A stretch of DNA of 64,000 nucleotides from Rhodanobacter thiooxydans LCS2 (GTDB lineage: Bacteria > Pseudomonadota > Gammaproteobacteria > Xanthomonadales > Rhodanobacteraceae). The translations under genes and the position numbers were made by a program. Below the pieces are notes generated by a model that was not told the DNA's origin, ran no database searches, and was given only the letters and a program-made list of their open reading frames with translations. Below, piece by piece: positions 38,474-50,547 of this stretch. Within the stretch, counting starts at the first letter, position 1. Each line of letters begins with the position of its first letter. The stretch spans positions 1 to 64,000 of the forward strand of contig NZ_AJXW01000037.1 in assembly GCF_000264375.1 (NCBI RefSeq), given 5' to 3'.

Positions 38474-40561
38474 CTAGTTGCCGAACAGTCGATAGCCACC
38501 AAACAGCACGATCACGCCGATGATCATGGCGAACGCGTAGTGGTAGAGGTAGCCGGTCTGAAGTCGCCGCATCAGCGCCGCGCTGCGATGGATCAGCCGC
38601 ACCGACCCGTTCACCGCCACGCCATCGATCACGCCGGCGTCACTGAACTTCCAGAACAGGCGCCCCATTTTCTGCCCGCCGCTGGCGAACAGCGCGTACT
38701 CCACTTCATCCACCCAGTACTTGCGGTCAAGCACCGTCCACAACGGCTTGAGCGCCCGCTTGATCCGATCGGCCAGCGCGGGATTGAACACGTAGATGTA
38801 GGTGCAGATCACGAAGGCGACCACCACCAGTACGAACGGCAGCTGGGTGAAGCCATGCAAGGCCATCGCCGCCGCGCCGTGGAACTCCTGGCCGAGCTCG
38901 GCCAGCACGTCGTTGGCCTCGTTCACGTGGATCGCACCGCCGAACCAGTTGCCGAACAGCATCGGTCCCACGGTGACGTAACCGATCAGCAGCGACGGGA
39001 TCGCCAGCAGGATCAACGGCACCGTGACCACCCACGGCGATTCCTTGGGCGGGTGATGCAGCACGCCGGGCTGGCCACCGCTGTGGTGCTCGTCCTCGTG
39101 CGAGTCGGCCGAGACGTGCACGTCGTAGACGACGTCGCTGGAAGCCGTCTCATGATCGTCACCATGGGCGGCGACGACGGTGAAGCGCTCCTTGCCATGG
39201 AAGGTCAGGTACATCTGGCGGAACGTGTACAGCCCCGTCACCAGCACGCCGGCCATCACGCAGAAGTACGCGTAGTTCGCACCCCAGCGATGCGACAGGC
39301 CGACCGCCTCGATGATCGCGTCCTTCGAGTAGAAGCCCGAGGTGAACGGCCCCGCCACCAATGCCAGCGAACCGATCCACATGGTGATCCAGGTGATCGG
39401 CATGTACTTGCGCAGGCCACCCATGTAGCGCATGTCCTGCTCATGGTGCATCGCGATGATCACCGAGCCGGCGCCGAGGAACAGCAGCGCCTTGAAGAAC
39501 GCGTGGGTCATCAGGTGGAACACCGCGCCGGAATACATCGACACGCCCAGTGCCACCGTCATGTAGCCCAGCTGCGACAGCGTGGAGTACGCGATCACCC
39601 GCTTGATGTCGTTCTGCACGATGCCGATCAAGCCGGTGAACAGCGCGGTGGTGGCACCGATTACCAGCACGAAGCTCAGCGCGGTCGACGACATCTCGAA
39701 CAGCGGCGACATACGCGCCACCATGAAGATGCCGGCGGTGACCATGGTCGCGGCGTGGATCAGCGCCGAGATCGGGGTCGGGCCTTCCATCGAGTCGGGC
39801 AGCCACACGTGCAGCGGCACCTGCGCCGACTTGCCCATCGCGCCGACGAACAGCAGGATGCAGATCACGGTCGCCGCATCCCATTGCATGTTTGCGGTGA
39901 TCTGCAAGACTTGGCCGGCCAGGCCCGGCGCCGCGCTGAACGCACTGGCATAGTCCAGCGTGTGCAGGAAGGTCAGCACCGCCGCGATGCCCAGCAGGAA
40001 GCCGAAGTCGCCCACGCGATTGACCAGGAACGCTTTCAGGTTGGCGAAGATCGCGGTCGGCCGCTTGTACCAGAAGCCGATCAGCAGATACGACACCAGG
40101 CCCACCGCTTCCCAACCGAAGAACAGCTGCAGGAAGTTGTTGCTCATGACCAGCATGAACATCGAGAAGGTGAACAGCGAGATGTAGCTGAAGAAGCGCG
40201 TGTAACCCGAGTCGTCGCGCATGTAGCCGATGGTGTACAGGTGCACCACCAGCGAGACGAAACCCACCACCACCAGCATCATCGCGGTGAGCCGGTCCAC
40301 CATGAAGCCGATGCTGGCGTTGACCTGCCCGACCTGGAACCAGGTGTAGATGTTCTGGTTGTAGTTTTCCGCGCCACCCAGGGTGAGCTGATACAGCACC
40401 TGGAAGGACAGCGCGACCGACACGATCATGCACGCGATGGTGACGCTGTGGGCGACCGCGCGGCCCGCGCGGCCAAGGAACGGGCTGACGAAACCGGCCA
40501 CCAGCGAACCAAACAGCGGCGCCAGTGCGATGGTCAACAGGACGCTCGTGGAAAGACCCAT
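38474..40561 (-). CDS. nuoL: NADH-quinone oxidoreductase subunit L
   Basis: 695 aa, the largest antiporter-like subunit, at the tip of the membrane arm. PLHVWLPDSMEGPTPISALIHAATMVTAG is the proton-pump core (shown here by its key PTPISALIHAATM), and the C-terminus carries the long lateral helix and final transmembrane helix. A His/Asp-rich loop (DVHVSADSHEDEHHSGG, about residues 475-495) is an insert that looks metal-ligand-rich but probably is a surface loop. Confidence 0.97.
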   Translation of the reverse strand: MGLSTSVLLTIALAPLFGSLVAGFVSPFLGRAGRAVAHSVTIACMIVSVALSFQVLYQLTLGGAENYNQNIYTWFQVGQVNASIGFMVDRLTAMMLVVVGFVSLVVHLYTIGYMRDDSGYTRFFSYISLFTFSMFMLVMSNNFLQLFFGWEAVGLVSYLLIGFWYKRPTAIFANLKAFLVNRVGDFGFLLGIAAVLTFLHTLDYASAFSAAPGLAGQVLQITANMQWDAATVICILLFVGAMGKSAQVPLHVWLPDSMEGPTPISALIHAATMVTAGIFMVARMSPLFEMSSTALSFVLVIGATTALFTGLIGIVQNDIKRVIAYSTLSQLGYMTVALGVSMYSGAVFHLMTHAFFKALLFLGAGSVIIAMHHEQDMRYMGGLRKYMPITWITMWIGSLALVAGPFTSGFYSKDAIIEAVGLSHRWGANYAYFCVMAGVLVTGLYTFRQMYLTFHGKERFTVVAAHGDDHETASSDVVYDVHVSADSHEDEHHSGGQPGVLHHPPKESPWVVTVPLILLAIPSLLIGYVTVGPMLFGNWFGGAIHVNEANDVLAELGQEFHGAAAMALHGFTQLPFVLVVVAFVICTYIYVFNPALADRIKRALKPLWTVLDRKYWVDEVEYALFASGGQKMGRLFWKFSDAGVIDGVAVNGSVRLIHRSAALMRRLQTGYLYHYAFAMIIGVIVLFGGYRLFGN

Positions 40562-40565
40562 GGGT

Positions 40566-40871
40566 TCAGCCCTTCATGCTGTTGATGTCGGCGATGTTGA
40601 TCGTGTTGCGCGTACGGAACAGCAAGACCAGGATCGCCAGGCCCACGGCAGCTTCCGCCGCGGCCACCGTGAGGATGAAAAACACGAACACCTGCCCCGA
40701 TACGTCGCCCAGGAAGCGCGAGAACGCGACAAAATTCATGTTGACCGCAAGCAGCATCAGCTCGATCGACATCAGCAGCACGATCACGTTCTTGCGGTTG
40801 ATGAACAGGCCGGCGACGGCGATGCAGAACAGCACCGCGCCGAGCACGATGTAGTGCGCGAGCGAGATCAT
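40566..40871 (-). CDS. nuoK: NADH-quinone oxidoreductase subunit K
   Basis: 101 aa with three membrane helices and the two conserved glutamates in [13 protein letters not shown] and [12 protein letters not shown]. Its start overlaps the nuoJ stop by 4 nt. Confidence 0.97.
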   Translation of the reverse strand: MISLAHYIVLGAVLFCIAVAGLFINRKNVIVLLMSIELMLLAVNMNFVAFSRFLGDVSGQVFVFFILTVAAAEAAVGLAILVLLFRTRNTINIADINSMKG

Positions 40872-41512
40872 GGCTGCGGCTCCTGAGGGGCGGTCGGTTC
40901 ATCGGGACGGGCGGCGGCCATCTTCACGATACGCACGCGGTCGCGCGGATCGACCTTGACCTGCTGGCTGGCGGATTCGTAACGCGCGTCACGACGCTCG
41001 CGCAGGGTCAGCGCCACCGCCGCCACCAGCCCCACGGTGAGCACCAGCGCAGCCACTTCGAACGGCAGCAGGAACTTCGTGTACAACGCCTGGCCCAGCC
41101 ACGCGGTGTTCGACACACCGGCCACCGCGGCCGGGTCGGCACCCAGATCGCGCGCATGCATTGCCCGCACGCCGATCAGGCCGAGCATCTCGGCCAGCAT
41201 GACGACGGCCACGATCACGCCGACCGGCAGGAACTTCACGAAGCCCTCGTGCATTTTCTCCAGGTCGATGTCGAGCATCATCACCACGAACAGGAACAAC
41301 ACCATCACCGCGCCGACGTAGACCACCACCAGCGCCAGCGCGAGGAACTCGGCATCCAGCAGCAGCCACAGGCAGGCAGCGCTGAAGAAGGTGAGCACCA
41401 GCGCCAGCACGGCGTGCACGGTGTTCTTCAATGTGATCACCGAGAGCGCGGCCGCCACGGCGACGAGGCTGAAGGCGTAGAAGCAGATGATTTGCAGCGT
41501 TTGGGGATTCAT
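40868..41512 (-). CDS. nuoJ: NADH-quinone oxidoreductase subunit J
   Basis: 214 aa membrane subunit with five helices; the pi-bulge helix region [16 protein letters not shown] is visible at about residues 63-78. The C-terminal tail is longer and hydrophilic ([19 protein letters not shown]). Overlaps nuoK by 4 nt. Confidence 0.96.
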   Translation of the reverse strand: MNPQTLQIICFYAFSLVAVAAALSVITLKNTVHAVLALVLTFFSAACLWLLLDAEFLALALVVVYVGAVMVLFLFVVMMLDIDLEKMHEGFVKFLPVGVIVAVVMLAEMLGLIGVRAMHARDLGADPAAVAGVSNTAWLGQALYTKFLLPFEVAALVLTVGLVAAVALTLRERRDARYESASQQVKVDPRDRVRIVKMAAARPDEPTAPQEPQP

Positions 41513-41521
41513 CGAAGGGCC

Positions 41522-42013
41522 TCAGCGGTACGGCGCATCTTGGGCACGATCCGCAGCGATCTGCTGTTCGAAGCGATCGCCGATGGCAAGCAGCTTCTGC
41601 TTGTCCACCACGTTCTCGCCGCGATTCTCGAAGTGGTATTCGTGGATCGAGGTTTCGACGATCGAGTCGACCGGGCAGCTTTCCTCGCAGAAACCGCAGT
41701 AGATGCACTTGAACAGGTCGATCTCGTAGCGCGTGGTGCGGCGCTGGCCGTCGCTCTCGCGCGGAGCCGAGTCGATGGTGATCGCCAGCGCCGGGCAGAC
41801 CGCCTCGCACAGCTTGCAGGCGATGCAACGCTCCTCGCCGTTCTCGTAGCGGCGCAGCGCATGCAGCCCGCGGAAGCGGTTCGACTTCGGAATGTGCTCC
41901 ATCGGGTAGCGCATGGTGTACTTGGGCTTGAACATGTAGCGGATCGTCACGCCCATGCCGGCAACCAGCTCGGCCAGCATCAGACTCTTGAGATAACGGG
42001 TTATCACGTTCAT
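41522..42013 (-). CDS. nuoI: NADH-quinone oxidoreductase subunit I
   Basis: 163 aa peripheral subunit with two [4Fe-4S] clusters (N6a and N6b) in [16 protein letters not shown] and [16 protein letters not shown]. The amphipathic N-terminus anchors it at the membrane interface. Confidence 0.98.
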   Translation of the reverse strand: MNVITRYLKSLMLAELVAGMGVTIRYMFKPKYTMRYPMEHIPKSNRFRGLHALRRYENGEERCIACKLCEAVCPALAITIDSAPRESDGQRRTTRYEIDLFKCIYCGFCEESCPVDSIVETSIHEYHFENRGENVVDKQKLLAIGDRFEQQIAADRAQDAPYR

Positions 42014-42016
42014 GGC

Positions 42017-43069
42017 TTACGCTCCCACCCCAGTGCTGACCAGGCCGTAGTACTTCAACAGGCCGGCGACGAACACCCAGGCGATGGCAATGGGAATGAA
42101 TACCTTCCAGCCCAGGCGCATGATCTGGTCGTAGCGGTAGCGCGGGAACGTGGCGCGGAACCACAGGAAGAAGAACGACATCACGAACGCCTTGATAAAC
42201 AGCCAGGCGAAGCTGCCGGCTCCCAGCCAGCTGATCCAGCCGGGTGCGTCGGCGGAGATCCAGCCCTGCAGGGGGCTGAGCCAGCCGCCGAGGAAGAAGA
42301 TCGCCGACAGGAAGCTGACCAGGATCATGTTGGCGTATTCGGCCAGGAAGAACAGCGCGAAGGCCGAACCGGAATACTCCACATGGAAGCCGGCGACGAT
42401 CTCCGACTCGCCTTCGGCCATGTCGAACGGCAGGCGGTTGGTCTCGGCCACGCCGGAGACGAAATAAATAACGAAGACCGGCAGCAACGGCAACCAGAAC
42501 CACTCGAACAGGCCCTTGCCGCCGGCCTGCGCGTTGACGATTTCGCTGAGGTTGAGGCTGCCGGCCAGCACCATCACGCAGACCAGGCACAGACCCATGG
42601 CCAGTTCGTACGAGATCACCTGGGCCGCCGAACGCATGGCACCCAGCAATGCATAGCGCGAGTTGGACGCCCAGCCGGCGATGATGATGCCGTAGACGCC
42701 CATCGAGGTCATCGCCAGCAGGTAGAGGATGCCCGCGTTGGCGTTGGACAACACCATCTTGCCGCTGAACGGGATCACCGCCCAGGCCGCCAGCGCGGGG
42801 ACCAACCCGATCAGCGGCGCCAGGAAATACAGGAAGCGGTTGGCCTTGGTCGGCAGGATCACTTCCTTGATCAGCAGCTTCACCACGTCGGCGAAGGCCT
42901 GCAGCACGCCGCCGGGGCCGATCTTGTTCGGCCCCAGGCGCACGTGCATCCAGCCGATGACCTTGCGCTCCCAGTACACGAACATCGCCACCGCGATCAC
43001 CAGCGGCAACACGATGCACAGGATGTAGATCAGCGGCCACACGACCTGGTTGATGAGTTGATCAGCCAT
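42017..43069 (-). CDS. nuoH: NADH-quinone oxidoreductase subunit H
   Basis: 350 aa membrane subunit forming much of the quinone cavity. [21 protein letters not shown], cut here to [11 protein letters not shown], and [20 protein letters not shown] (the acidic loop) are conserved. The ATG at 43069 is used; the longer frame runs back into nuoG. Confidence 0.97.
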   Translation of the reverse strand: MADQLINQVVWPLIYILCIVLPLVIAVAMFVYWERKVIGWMHVRLGPNKIGPGGVLQAFADVVKLLIKEVILPTKANRFLYFLAPLIGLVPALAAWAVIPFSGKMVLSNANAGILYLLAMTSMGVYGIIIAGWASNSRYALLGAMRSAAQVISYELAMGLCLVCVMVLAGSLNLSEIVNAQAGGKGLFEWFWLPLLPVFVIYFVSGVAETNRLPFDMAEGESEIVAGFHVEYSGSAFALFFLAEYANMILVSFLSAIFFLGGWLSPLQGWISADAPGWISWLGAGSFAWLFIKAFVMSFFFLWFRATFPRYRYDQIMRLGWKVFIPIAIAWVFVAGLLKYYGLVSTGVGA

Positions 43070-43074
43070 GATGC

Positions 43075-45402
43075 CTATGCCTTGCTCAAGGTGATGGCTG
43101 CGCCGTGCGGCGGCAGCGTGGCGGTAAGGTCGTGGGCCGCCTCGATCCACACAGCGCCGTCGGGCACGGCCGCATCGATCAGCACCGGCAACTGCACCTC
43201 GCCGATGGTCGCCTGGGCGCCAGCGACCAGGCCTTGCCGCCGGGCCTCGGCCTCGTTGAGGCGGATCGCCGGCGCACGATTGAGCGGGTGGGCATTGAGT
43301 GCCGTGGCCCGGCGCAGCACCGCATCGAGGCGATAGATCGGCCAGGTGGCCAGCCGGGTGAGCGCGGCGGGCGCGGCACGCGTCGACAGGCCCTGGCGCG
43401 GTACCTGCGCGCGCGCGCTGATGCCTTCGCGCAAACCGGCGATGTCATCGAACTCGAAACCCGCCAACTGCATCGCCCCGCCTAGGGCACGCAGGACCTT
43501 CCAGCCCGGTCGCGCCTCGCCTGGCGCCTTCGCCCCGGCCGCCACGCCCTGGGCCAGCCCGTCGACGTTGACCAAGGTCGCGTCGATCTCCGGCAGCAGC
43601 GCGATCGGCAGGATCACATCGGCCACTTCGCGCAATGCGGCACCGGCATAGGCGCTGAACGCCACCACCTGGTCCGCACCATGCAGCGCCCGCAAGGCCG
43701 CGCCGCCATCGGCGAAATCGTGCGGCGGCTCGACCCCGTACAGCAGGTAGCTCTTGCGCGGCTGCGCCAGCATCGCCTGCGCATCCAGCCCGCCGTTGCC
43801 CGGCACCACACCGAGCTGCGCCAGGCCGACAGCATTCGCGCCGACCGGCAGTTCATCGTAACCGGCACCGGTGGCGTCGGCGATGAAACGGGTGATCGCG
43901 CGCAGCCAGGATGCCTGCGGATGGGTCACTGCGGCTTCGCCGACGATCACCACGGCCTTGCCCGACTTCAGTGCGGCGATCGCGTCGCTGTCGCCTTGGT
44001 CGCTCTGCGCCGACGCAATCGCCTCGGCCAGTGCCGCCGGCGCATTCGCACCAGCAGCCACGGCGGCCTTGGCCAGCGCCAGCAGCGCATCGACCATGGC
44101 CTGTGGCGCCACCACTGCCTCGCCGGCCAGCTTGTAGTTGAAATCGAAGTGCGCAGGATTGACCGCGTAGACCCTTGCACCCTTCTTGGTCGCCTGATGC
44201 AGGCGATGGTTCAGCAGCGGCATCTCGTAACGCAGGTCGGAGCCGACCAGCAAGGCCGCCCGGACTTGTTCTACCTCGGCCACCGGCAGCGTAAACGGCT
44301 GCGCCACGGCGTTGTCGGCGAAATCGAGCTGGCGCAGGCGATGATCGACGTGGGCGCTGCCCAGGCCGCGGGCCAGCCGCATCAGCAGATCGCCCTCCTC
44401 GTTCGAGGTGGCCGGGTGCAGCAGGATGCCCAGCTCGCTGCCCGGCGCCTTCTTCAACGCCTCACCGGCGAACTGCAGTGCATCTTCCCAGGTGGTCGCC
44501 TGCCACTGGCCGTTGCGCTTCACTTCCGGTGCGCTGATACGGTCGGCGGCGTACATGCCCTGGTGGCTGTAGCGGTCGCGGTCGGACAGCCAGCACTCGT
44601 TGACCGCCTCGTTGTCGCGCGGCACCGTGCGCAGCACTTCGCCGCGGCGGGTGTGCAGCCACAGATTGGAGCCCAGCGCGTCGTGCCAGGCGATCGACGG
44701 CTTGGCGATCAGCTCCCACGCGCGTGCCTTGAACTGGAACGGCTTGTTGGTCAGCGCACCCACCGGGCAGACGTCGATGATATTGCCCGACAGCTCGCTC
44801 TCGACGTTCTTGCCGATGTAGGTGCCGATCACGTGGCGGTCGCCGCGATCCATGCTGCCGAACTCGTAGGTGCCGGCGATCTCGCTGATGAAGCGCACGC
44901 AGCGCGTGCAGTGGATGCAGCGCGTCATCTCGGTGGCCACCAGCGGGCCGATGTCCTCGTCGGCGATGGTGCGCTTGCGCTCGGTGAAGCGCGACACGCT
45001 GCGGCCGTAGCCCAGCGCCATGTCCTGCAGCTCGCACTCGCCGCCCTGGTCGCAGATCGGGCAGTCCATCGGGTGGTTGATGAGCAGGAACTCCATCACG
45101 TTGCGTTGCGCGTGCAGCGCCTTGTCCGAACGGGTGAGCACCTTCATGCCTTCGGCCACCGGTGTGGCGCAGGCCGGCTGCGGCTTGGGCATCGGGCGTC
45201 CGCCCATCTCCACCTCGACCAGGCACTGCCGGCAGCTCGCCGCGATCGGCAGCTTGCGGTGGTAGCAGAAACGCGGAATGGGAATGCCGGCCTTATCGGT
45301 GGCCTCGATGATCATCGAGCCCTTGGGTACCTGGATCGGCTTGCCGTCGACCTCGATGTTGACCAGGTTCGGCGCGGTGTTCTGGGTTGGCTGCGCGCTC
45401 AT
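43075..45402 (-). CDS. nuoG: NADH-quinone oxidoreductase subunit G
   Basis: 775 aa iron-sulfur subunit of the peripheral arm. The N-terminal [2Fe-2S] region has [22 protein letters not shown], the His-ligated [4Fe-4S] motif is [18 protein letters not shown], and [10 protein letters not shown] follows. The remaining part is the inactive molybdopterin-oxidoreductase-like domain. The start at 45402 overlaps the nuoF stop by 4 nt (ATGA). Confidence 0.96.
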   Translation of the reverse strand: MSAQPTQNTAPNLVNIEVDGKPIQVPKGSMIIEATDKAGIPIPRFCYHRKLPIAASCRQCLVEVEMGGRPMPKPQPACATPVAEGMKVLTRSDKALHAQRNVMEFLLINHPMDCPICDQGGECELQDMALGYGRSVSRFTERKRTIADEDIGPLVATEMTRCIHCTRCVRFISEIAGTYEFGSMDRGDRHVIGTYIGKNVESELSGNIIDVCPVGALTNKPFQFKARAWELIAKPSIAWHDALGSNLWLHTRRGEVLRTVPRDNEAVNECWLSDRDRYSHQGMYAADRISAPEVKRNGQWQATTWEDALQFAGEALKKAPGSELGILLHPATSNEEGDLLMRLARGLGSAHVDHRLRQLDFADNAVAQPFTLPVAEVEQVRAALLVGSDLRYEMPLLNHRLHQATKKGARVYAVNPAHFDFNYKLAGEAVVAPQAMVDALLALAKAAVAAGANAPAALAEAIASAQSDQGDSDAIAALKSGKAVVIVGEAAVTHPQASWLRAITRFIADATGAGYDELPVGANAVGLAQLGVVPGNGGLDAQAMLAQPRKSYLLYGVEPPHDFADGGAALRALHGADQVVAFSAYAGAALREVADVILPIALLPEIDATLVNVDGLAQGVAAGAKAPGEARPGWKVLRALGGAMQLAGFEFDDIAGLREGISARAQVPRQGLSTRAAPAALTRLATWPIYRLDAVLRRATALNAHPLNRAPAIRLNEAEARRQGLVAGAQATIGEVQLPVLIDAAVPDGAVWIEAAHDLTATLPPHGAAITLSKA

Positions 45403-46709
45403 GCGGCGGCTCCAAGCTTGTCGTCGACCATGGAGCGACCGTGCTCGACGTAGTATTCGAATTCGTGCCAGTAGTGGTGCAGGAAGGCCTGCACCGGCCA
45501 TGCCGCCGCCTCGCCGAACGCGCAGATGGTGTGACCCTCGATCTGGCCGGCCACCGCCTTCAGGCGATGCAGGTCGTCCGGCACGCCCTTGCCGGCGACG
45601 ATGCGGGTGAGCACGCGATGCATCCAGCCAGTGCCCTCGCGGCACGGCGTGCACTGACCGCAGGATTCCATGTGGTAGAACTGGCTGATGCGCTCGCAGG
45701 CCCGCACCATGCAGGTGGTCTCGTCCATCACGATCACCGCACCCGAGCCCAGGCCCGAACCAGCCTTCTGGATCGAGTCGTAGTCCATCGTGCAGGCCAT
45801 CATCACCTCGGCCGGCAGCACCTTCATCGAGGTACCGCCCGGGATCACCGCCTTGAGCTTGTGCCCGTTGCGCACGCCGCCGGCCATCTCCAGCAGGTCC
45901 GCGAACGGCGTGCCCAGGCGGATCTCGAAATTGCCCGGGCGGTTGACGTGGCCGGATACCGAGAAGATCTTCGGGCCGCCGTTGTTCGGCTTGCCCAGGT
46001 TGAGGAACCAGTCGGCGCCGTTGCGCAGGATCGCCGGCACCGAGGCGTAGGTCTCGGTGTTGTTGATCGTGGTCGGCTTGCCGTACAGGCCGAAGTTGGC
46101 CGGGAACGGCGGCTTGAAGCGCGGCCAGCCCTTCTTGCCTTCCAGCGACTCCATCAGCGCGGTTTCCTCGCCGCAGATGTAGGCGCCGGCGCCAAGCGCC
46201 GCATGGATGTCCACGTTGATGCCACTGCCGCCGATATTCTTGCCAAGCAGGCCGGCCGCATAGGCTTCCTTCAGCGCCGCCTCGAAGTGCTCGAACGGCT
46301 CGTGGTGGAACTCACCGCGCAGATAGTTGTAGGCCATGGTGGAACCGGTGCAGTAGCACGCGATGGCCAGGCCCTCGATCACTGCGTGCGGGTTGTAGCG
46401 CAGGATGTCACGGTCCTTCGCGGTGCCCGGCTCGGACTCGTCCGAGTTGCACAGGATGTACTTCTGCATGTCGCCCTTGGGCATGAAGGACCACTTCAGG
46501 CCGGTGGGAAAGCCCGCGCCGCCGCGGCCGCGCAGGCTGGATTTCTTGATTTCCTCGACCAGCGAGGCCGGGTCGGGCTTCTCGGCGAGGATCTTCCGCC
46601 ACGCCTTGTAGCCATCGACCTTCTCGTAGCTCTCCATCGACCACGGCGTGTCGAAATGCAGCGTGGTGTAGACGACCTGGTGTTCCTTGGGGGCGGGTCC
46701 GACGGCCAT
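45399..46709 (-). CDS. nuoF: NADH-quinone oxidoreductase subunit F
   Basis: 436 aa NADH-oxidising subunit with FMN and cluster N3. FMN and NADH sites: GRGGAGFPTGLKW, ESEPGTAKDRDI, GAGAYICGEETAL; the [4Fe-4S] ligands are in ESCGQCTPCREG with the last cysteine in the following helix. The ATG at 46709 overlaps the nuoE stop by one base (TGATG). Confidence 0.97.
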   Translation of the reverse strand: MAVGPAPKEHQVVYTTLHFDTPWSMESYEKVDGYKAWRKILAEKPDPASLVEEIKKSSLRGRGGAGFPTGLKWSFMPKGDMQKYILCNSDESEPGTAKDRDILRYNPHAVIEGLAIACYCTGSTMAYNYLRGEFHHEPFEHFEAALKEAYAAGLLGKNIGGSGINVDIHAALGAGAYICGEETALMESLEGKKGWPRFKPPFPANFGLYGKPTTINNTETYASVPAILRNGADWFLNLGKPNNGGPKIFSVSGHVNRPGNFEIRLGTPFADLLEMAGGVRNGHKLKAVIPGGTSMKVLPAEVMMACTMDYDSIQKAGSGLGSGAVIVMDETTCMVRACERISQFYHMESCGQCTPCREGTGWMHRVLTRIVAGKGVPDDLHRLKAVAGQIEGHTICAFGEAAAWPVQAFLHHYWHEFEYYVEHGRSMVDDKLGAAA

Positions 46710-47278
46710 CAGTGCTTCCTCTCGGCGTCGTGGGCGTGATCCGGGCCATCCATGCTCAGGCCGTCGAGGATCTCGTCGAGCTTCTCGATGGTCAGGCGTT
46801 CGTGGTAATGCCCGTTCACGGTCATCGCCGGCGCGTAGACGCAGGCCGCGATGCACTCCTCTTCCTTCTTCAGGTAGACGCGGCCGTCCGGCGTGCTCTC
46901 GCCCAGCTTGATGCCCAGCTTCTTCTCGCAGTGGTGCACCAGGCTATCGGCGCCGTTGAGCCAACAGGAGATGTTGGTGCAGATCGCCACGTTGTTGCGG
47001 GCCACCGGCTTGGTCTCCAGCATCGAGTAGAAGCTGGCCACCTCGTACGCCCAGATCGCCGGCAGGTCGAGGTACTTCGCCACCGCGGCGATCAGCTCGT
47101 CGGTGAGAAAGCCCTTGTTCTGCTCCTGGGCGCCGAACAGCGCCTGGATCAGCGCCGAGCGCTTGCGGTCGGGCGGAAACTTGGCCACCCAGTGGTCGAT
47201 GTGCTGGCGGGTGTGCTCGGTGAGTACGACGAGGGGATCGACGTTCCTGACCTGCTCGTAATGTCCGGTGGCTTTCAT
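46709..47278 (-). CDS. nuoE: NADH-quinone oxidoreductase subunit E
   Basis: 189 aa thioredoxin-like subunit with the [2Fe-2S] cluster N1a. Ligands are in AICTNISCWLNG and EEECIAACVYAP. The ATG at 47278 is chosen; upstream in-frame codons come from the repeat element that separates it from nuoD. Confidence 0.96.
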   Translation of the reverse strand: MKATGHYEQVRNVDPLVVLTEHTRQHIDHWVAKFPPDRKRSALIQALFGAQEQNKGFLTDELIAAVAKYLDLPAIWAYEVASFYSMLETKPVARNNVAICTNISCWLNGADSLVHHCEKKLGIKLGESTPDGRVYLKKEEECIAACVYAPAMTVNGHYHERLTIEKLDEILDGLSMDGPDHAHDAERKH

Positions 47279-47447
47279 GCTTGGAACTCCGGGAATCGGG
47301 AATGGAGAATAGGGAATGGGCAAGAGCCAACCCGCATCACAACGATTCCGACTCCATTGCGGCAGTCGCGGCTGTTCGAGGTGTAAAGGTTGGAGCCGCC
47401 GCGACGCGCTCTACCCATTCCCGACTCCCGATTCCCCATTCCGGTAT
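47279..47447. repeat. GGGAAT-type inverted repeat element between nuoD and nuoE
   Basis: Units such as GGGAATCGGGAATGGAGAAT (47291-47310) and GGGAATGGGC face CCCATTCCCGACTCCCGATT (from about 47413) to CCCCATTCC. Same family as the element at 29908-30045. It is a 169-base insertion inside an otherwise tightly packed operon. Confidence 0.75.
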
Positions 47448-48701
47448 TCATCGATCCACTTCGCCGAACACGAGGTCGTAGGTACCGATCATGGCCACCA
47501 CGTCGGCGAGCATGTGGCCGCGCACGAGGGTGTCCATGGATGACAGGTGGGCAAAGCCCGGGGCGCGCAGGTGCACGCGGAACGGCTTGTTGGCGCCGTC
47601 GGAAACCAGGTAGCAGCCGAACTCGCCCTTGGGCGCCTCGACCGCGCAATAGGTTTCCCCGGCCGGCACGCAATAGCCCTCGGTGAACAGCTTGAAGTGG
47701 TGGATGAGCGCTTCCATGTCCTGCTTCATCTCGACCCGCGACGGCGGCGCCACCTTGAAGTTCTTCACCATCACCGGGCCCGGGTTGGCGCGCAGCCACT
47801 CCACGCATTGGCGGATGATGCGGTTGGACTGGCGCATCTCTTCCACGCGCACCAGGTAGCGGTCGTAGCAATCGCCGTTGACGCCGACCGGGATGTCGAA
47901 ATCCATCTCGGCGTACTTCGCGTAGGGCTGCTTTTTGCGCAGGTCCCACTCGACGCCCGAGCCGCGCAGCATCGCGCCGGTCATGCCCCACTGCTGGGCC
48001 AGTTCCGGGCTGACCACGCCGATGCCGACGGTGCGCTGCTTCCAGATACGGTTGGTGGTGAGCAGCACCTCGTATTCGTCCACCTTCGAGGGGAAGTCGG
48101 CGGTGAACGCGTCGAGGAAGTCGAGCATCGAGCCTTCGCGCCAGCTGTTGATGCGCTTGAGGTCGGCGCCCTTGTGCCACGGCGACTCGCGGTACTGCGA
48201 CATCTGCGCCGGCAGGTCGCGGTAGACGCCGCCCGGGCGGTAGTACGTGGCGTGCATGCGCGCACCCGACACCGCCTCGTAGACGTCCATCAGCTCCTCG
48301 CGCTCGCGGAACGCGTACAGCATCACCGCCATCGCGCCCAGGTCGAGCGCGTTCGAGCCGATCCACATCAGGTGGTTCAGGATGCGGGTGATCTCGTCGA
48401 ACATGGTGCGGATGTACTGCGCGCGTTCCGGCGCCTCGATGCCCAGCAGGGTTTCGATCGCGCGCACGTAGGCGTGCTCGTTGCACATCATCGACACGTA
48501 GTCGAGCCGGTCCATGTAGCCGATGGACTGGTTGAACGGCTTGGACTCGGCCAGCTTCTCGGTACCGCGATGGAGCAGGCCCACGTGCGGATCGACGCGC
48601 ACGATGGTTTCGCCGTCCATCTCCATGATCAGGCGGAGCACGCCGTGCGCGGCCGGATGCTGCGGGCCGAAGTTCATCGTGTAGTTGCGGATTTCCTGCA
48701 T
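47448..48701 (-). CDS. nuoD: NADH-quinone oxidoreductase subunit D
   Basis: 417 aa hydrogenase-like subunit shaping the quinone site. [15 protein letters not shown] near the N-terminus and [16 protein letters not shown] are conserved, as is the C-terminal LVFGEVDR ending. It follows nuoC with a two-base gap. NuoC and NuoD are separate proteins here, not fused as in E. coli. Confidence 0.97.
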   Translation of the reverse strand: MQEIRNYTMNFGPQHPAAHGVLRLIMEMDGETIVRVDPHVGLLHRGTEKLAESKPFNQSIGYMDRLDYVSMMCNEHAYVRAIETLLGIEAPERAQYIRTMFDEITRILNHLMWIGSNALDLGAMAVMLYAFREREELMDVYEAVSGARMHATYYRPGGVYRDLPAQMSQYRESPWHKGADLKRINSWREGSMLDFLDAFTADFPSKVDEYEVLLTTNRIWKQRTVGIGVVSPELAQQWGMTGAMLRGSGVEWDLRKKQPYAKYAEMDFDIPVGVNGDCYDRYLVRVEEMRQSNRIIRQCVEWLRANPGPVMVKNFKVAPPSRVEMKQDMEALIHHFKLFTEGYCVPAGETYCAVEAPKGEFGCYLVSDGANKPFRVHLRAPGFAHLSSMDTLVRGHMLADVVAMIGTYDLVFGEVDR

Positions 48702-48703
48702 GC

Positions 48704-49432
48704 TCAGTTCTCCCGCCAGTGGTCGGCGGCTTCGGCCTTGGCCTGCATCAGGTCGGCATCGTCGCGGATGGTGCGCGGCACCAGCACGCGCGGCTCGATC
48801 GACACCGGCTCGTAGATCACCCGCTTCTGCTCGGGGTCGTAGCGCACCTCGACATTGCCGATCAGCGGGAAGTCCTTGCGGAACGGATGGCCGACGAAAC
48901 CGTAGTCGGTGAGGATACGGCGCAGGTCGGGATGGCCGTCGAAGATGATGCCGTACAGGTCGAACGCCTCGCGCTCGAACCAGTTCACGCCCGGCCACAC
49001 CGCGGTCAGCGACGGCACCAGCGGCAGGCTGTCGTCCTCGCAGAACACGCGCAGGCGCAGCCGGCGGTTGTGCTCGATCGACAGCAACTGGATTACCGCC
49101 GCGAAGCGGCGCGGCCGGCGCTCACCGCGCGGGCGGCCGGCCCAGTCGAAACGCCCCTGCGCCTGACCCTCCACGCCGCGCGAAAAACCGGTACTGGAAA
49201 CGGTCTCGGTGTCCCACTCGATCTGGCCGTAGCCGAGGTAGTCGATGCCGCACAGGTCGATCAGTTCGCTGAAGCGGAACGCCGGCTCGTCGCGCAGCGC
49301 AGTGGCCACCGTGATCAGGTCGCCGGCGGCCAGTTCGGCGACGGTTTCGTTGCGCATGCTGCTGATGGCCAGCGTGTCGCCGAAACGCGCGGCAAGCTGC
49401 CCAGCCAGCGAGGTCTTTGGGGTGTCGGTCAT
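48704..49432 (-). CDS. nuoC: NADH-quinone oxidoreductase subunit C
   Basis: 242 aa peripheral-arm subunit without cofactors. [29 protein letters not shown] contains the family signature ([10 protein letters not shown]). A small insert [20 protein letters not shown] near residue 90 lengthens it slightly. The ATG at 49432 is used. Confidence 0.95.
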   Translation of the reverse strand: MTDTPKTSLAGQLAARFGDTLAISSMRNETVAELAAGDLITVATALRDEPAFRFSELIDLCGIDYLGYGQIEWDTETVSSTGFSRGVEGQAQGRFDWAGRPRGERRPRRFAAVIQLLSIEHNRRLRLRVFCEDDSLPLVPSLTAVWPGVNWFEREAFDLYGIIFDGHPDLRRILTDYGFVGHPFRKDFPLIGNVEVRYDPEQKRVIYEPVSIEPRVLVPRTIRDDADLMQAKAEAADHWREN

Positions 49433-49458
49433 GGACTGCGCCTTCAGGGATGTGCCGC

Positions 49459-50006
<548 letters not shown>

Positions 50007-50016
<10 letters not shown>

Positions 50017-50363
50017 TCGAGCGCTCCCTTCTTCCACACGTAGGCGAAACCGACGACCAGCAGCAGCAGGAACAGGCCCATTTCGATCAACGCAACGAGG
50101 CCGATCTGCTTGAACACCACCGCCCACGGAAACAGGAAGGCAATTTCCAGGTCGAAGATGATGAACAGGATGGCGAGCAGGTAATAGCGCACGTCGAAGC
50201 GCATGCGGGCGTCTTCGAATGCCTCGAAGCCGCACTCGTAAGGCGCAAGTTTTTCCGCCTCGGGGCGGCGTGGACCGGCCAGCAGGCCGATGACCAGCAA
50301 TGCCACGCCAAGGCCGACGGCAACGCCGATGAACAACAGGACAGGCCAGTATTCGGCAAGCAC
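50007..50363 (-). CDS. nuoA: NADH-quinone oxidoreductase subunit A
   Basis: 118 aa three-helix membrane subunit. The cysteine-bearing loop [24 protein letters not shown], shortened here to [18 protein letters not shown], is invariant. It starts with GTG at 50363 with GGAGG 11 bases upstream. First gene of nuoA-N, all fourteen subunits being present in canonical order. Confidence 0.96.
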
Positions 50364-50547
50364 GATGCAACTTACCTCCGCGCCAGTGGCGCATCAGTGA
50401 CCGCGGGGATTTGCATCCAGCAACGCACGGTCCGGCGACTTCGATTCAGCAGGCCGACACAGCCATGGGCTTTCCAGCCATGCCTGCAGGCTCTGCCGCC
50501 GCGCGCAGGCATCCGATGTTTCGCGGAATGGATCCGCGAATCCCGCC

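Noticed and set aside
35418-38477. 1019-codon plus-strand open frame, and similar ones at 38540-40585, 41156-43336 and 43681-45453
   Set aside because: All mirror the nuo genes in the opposite strand with Gln/His/Arg-rich nonsense composition.
39037-39140. His/Asp-rich loop of NuoL as a metal-binding domain
   Set aside because: It is a short surface loop within the antiporter-like subunit with no recognisable metal-site spacing.
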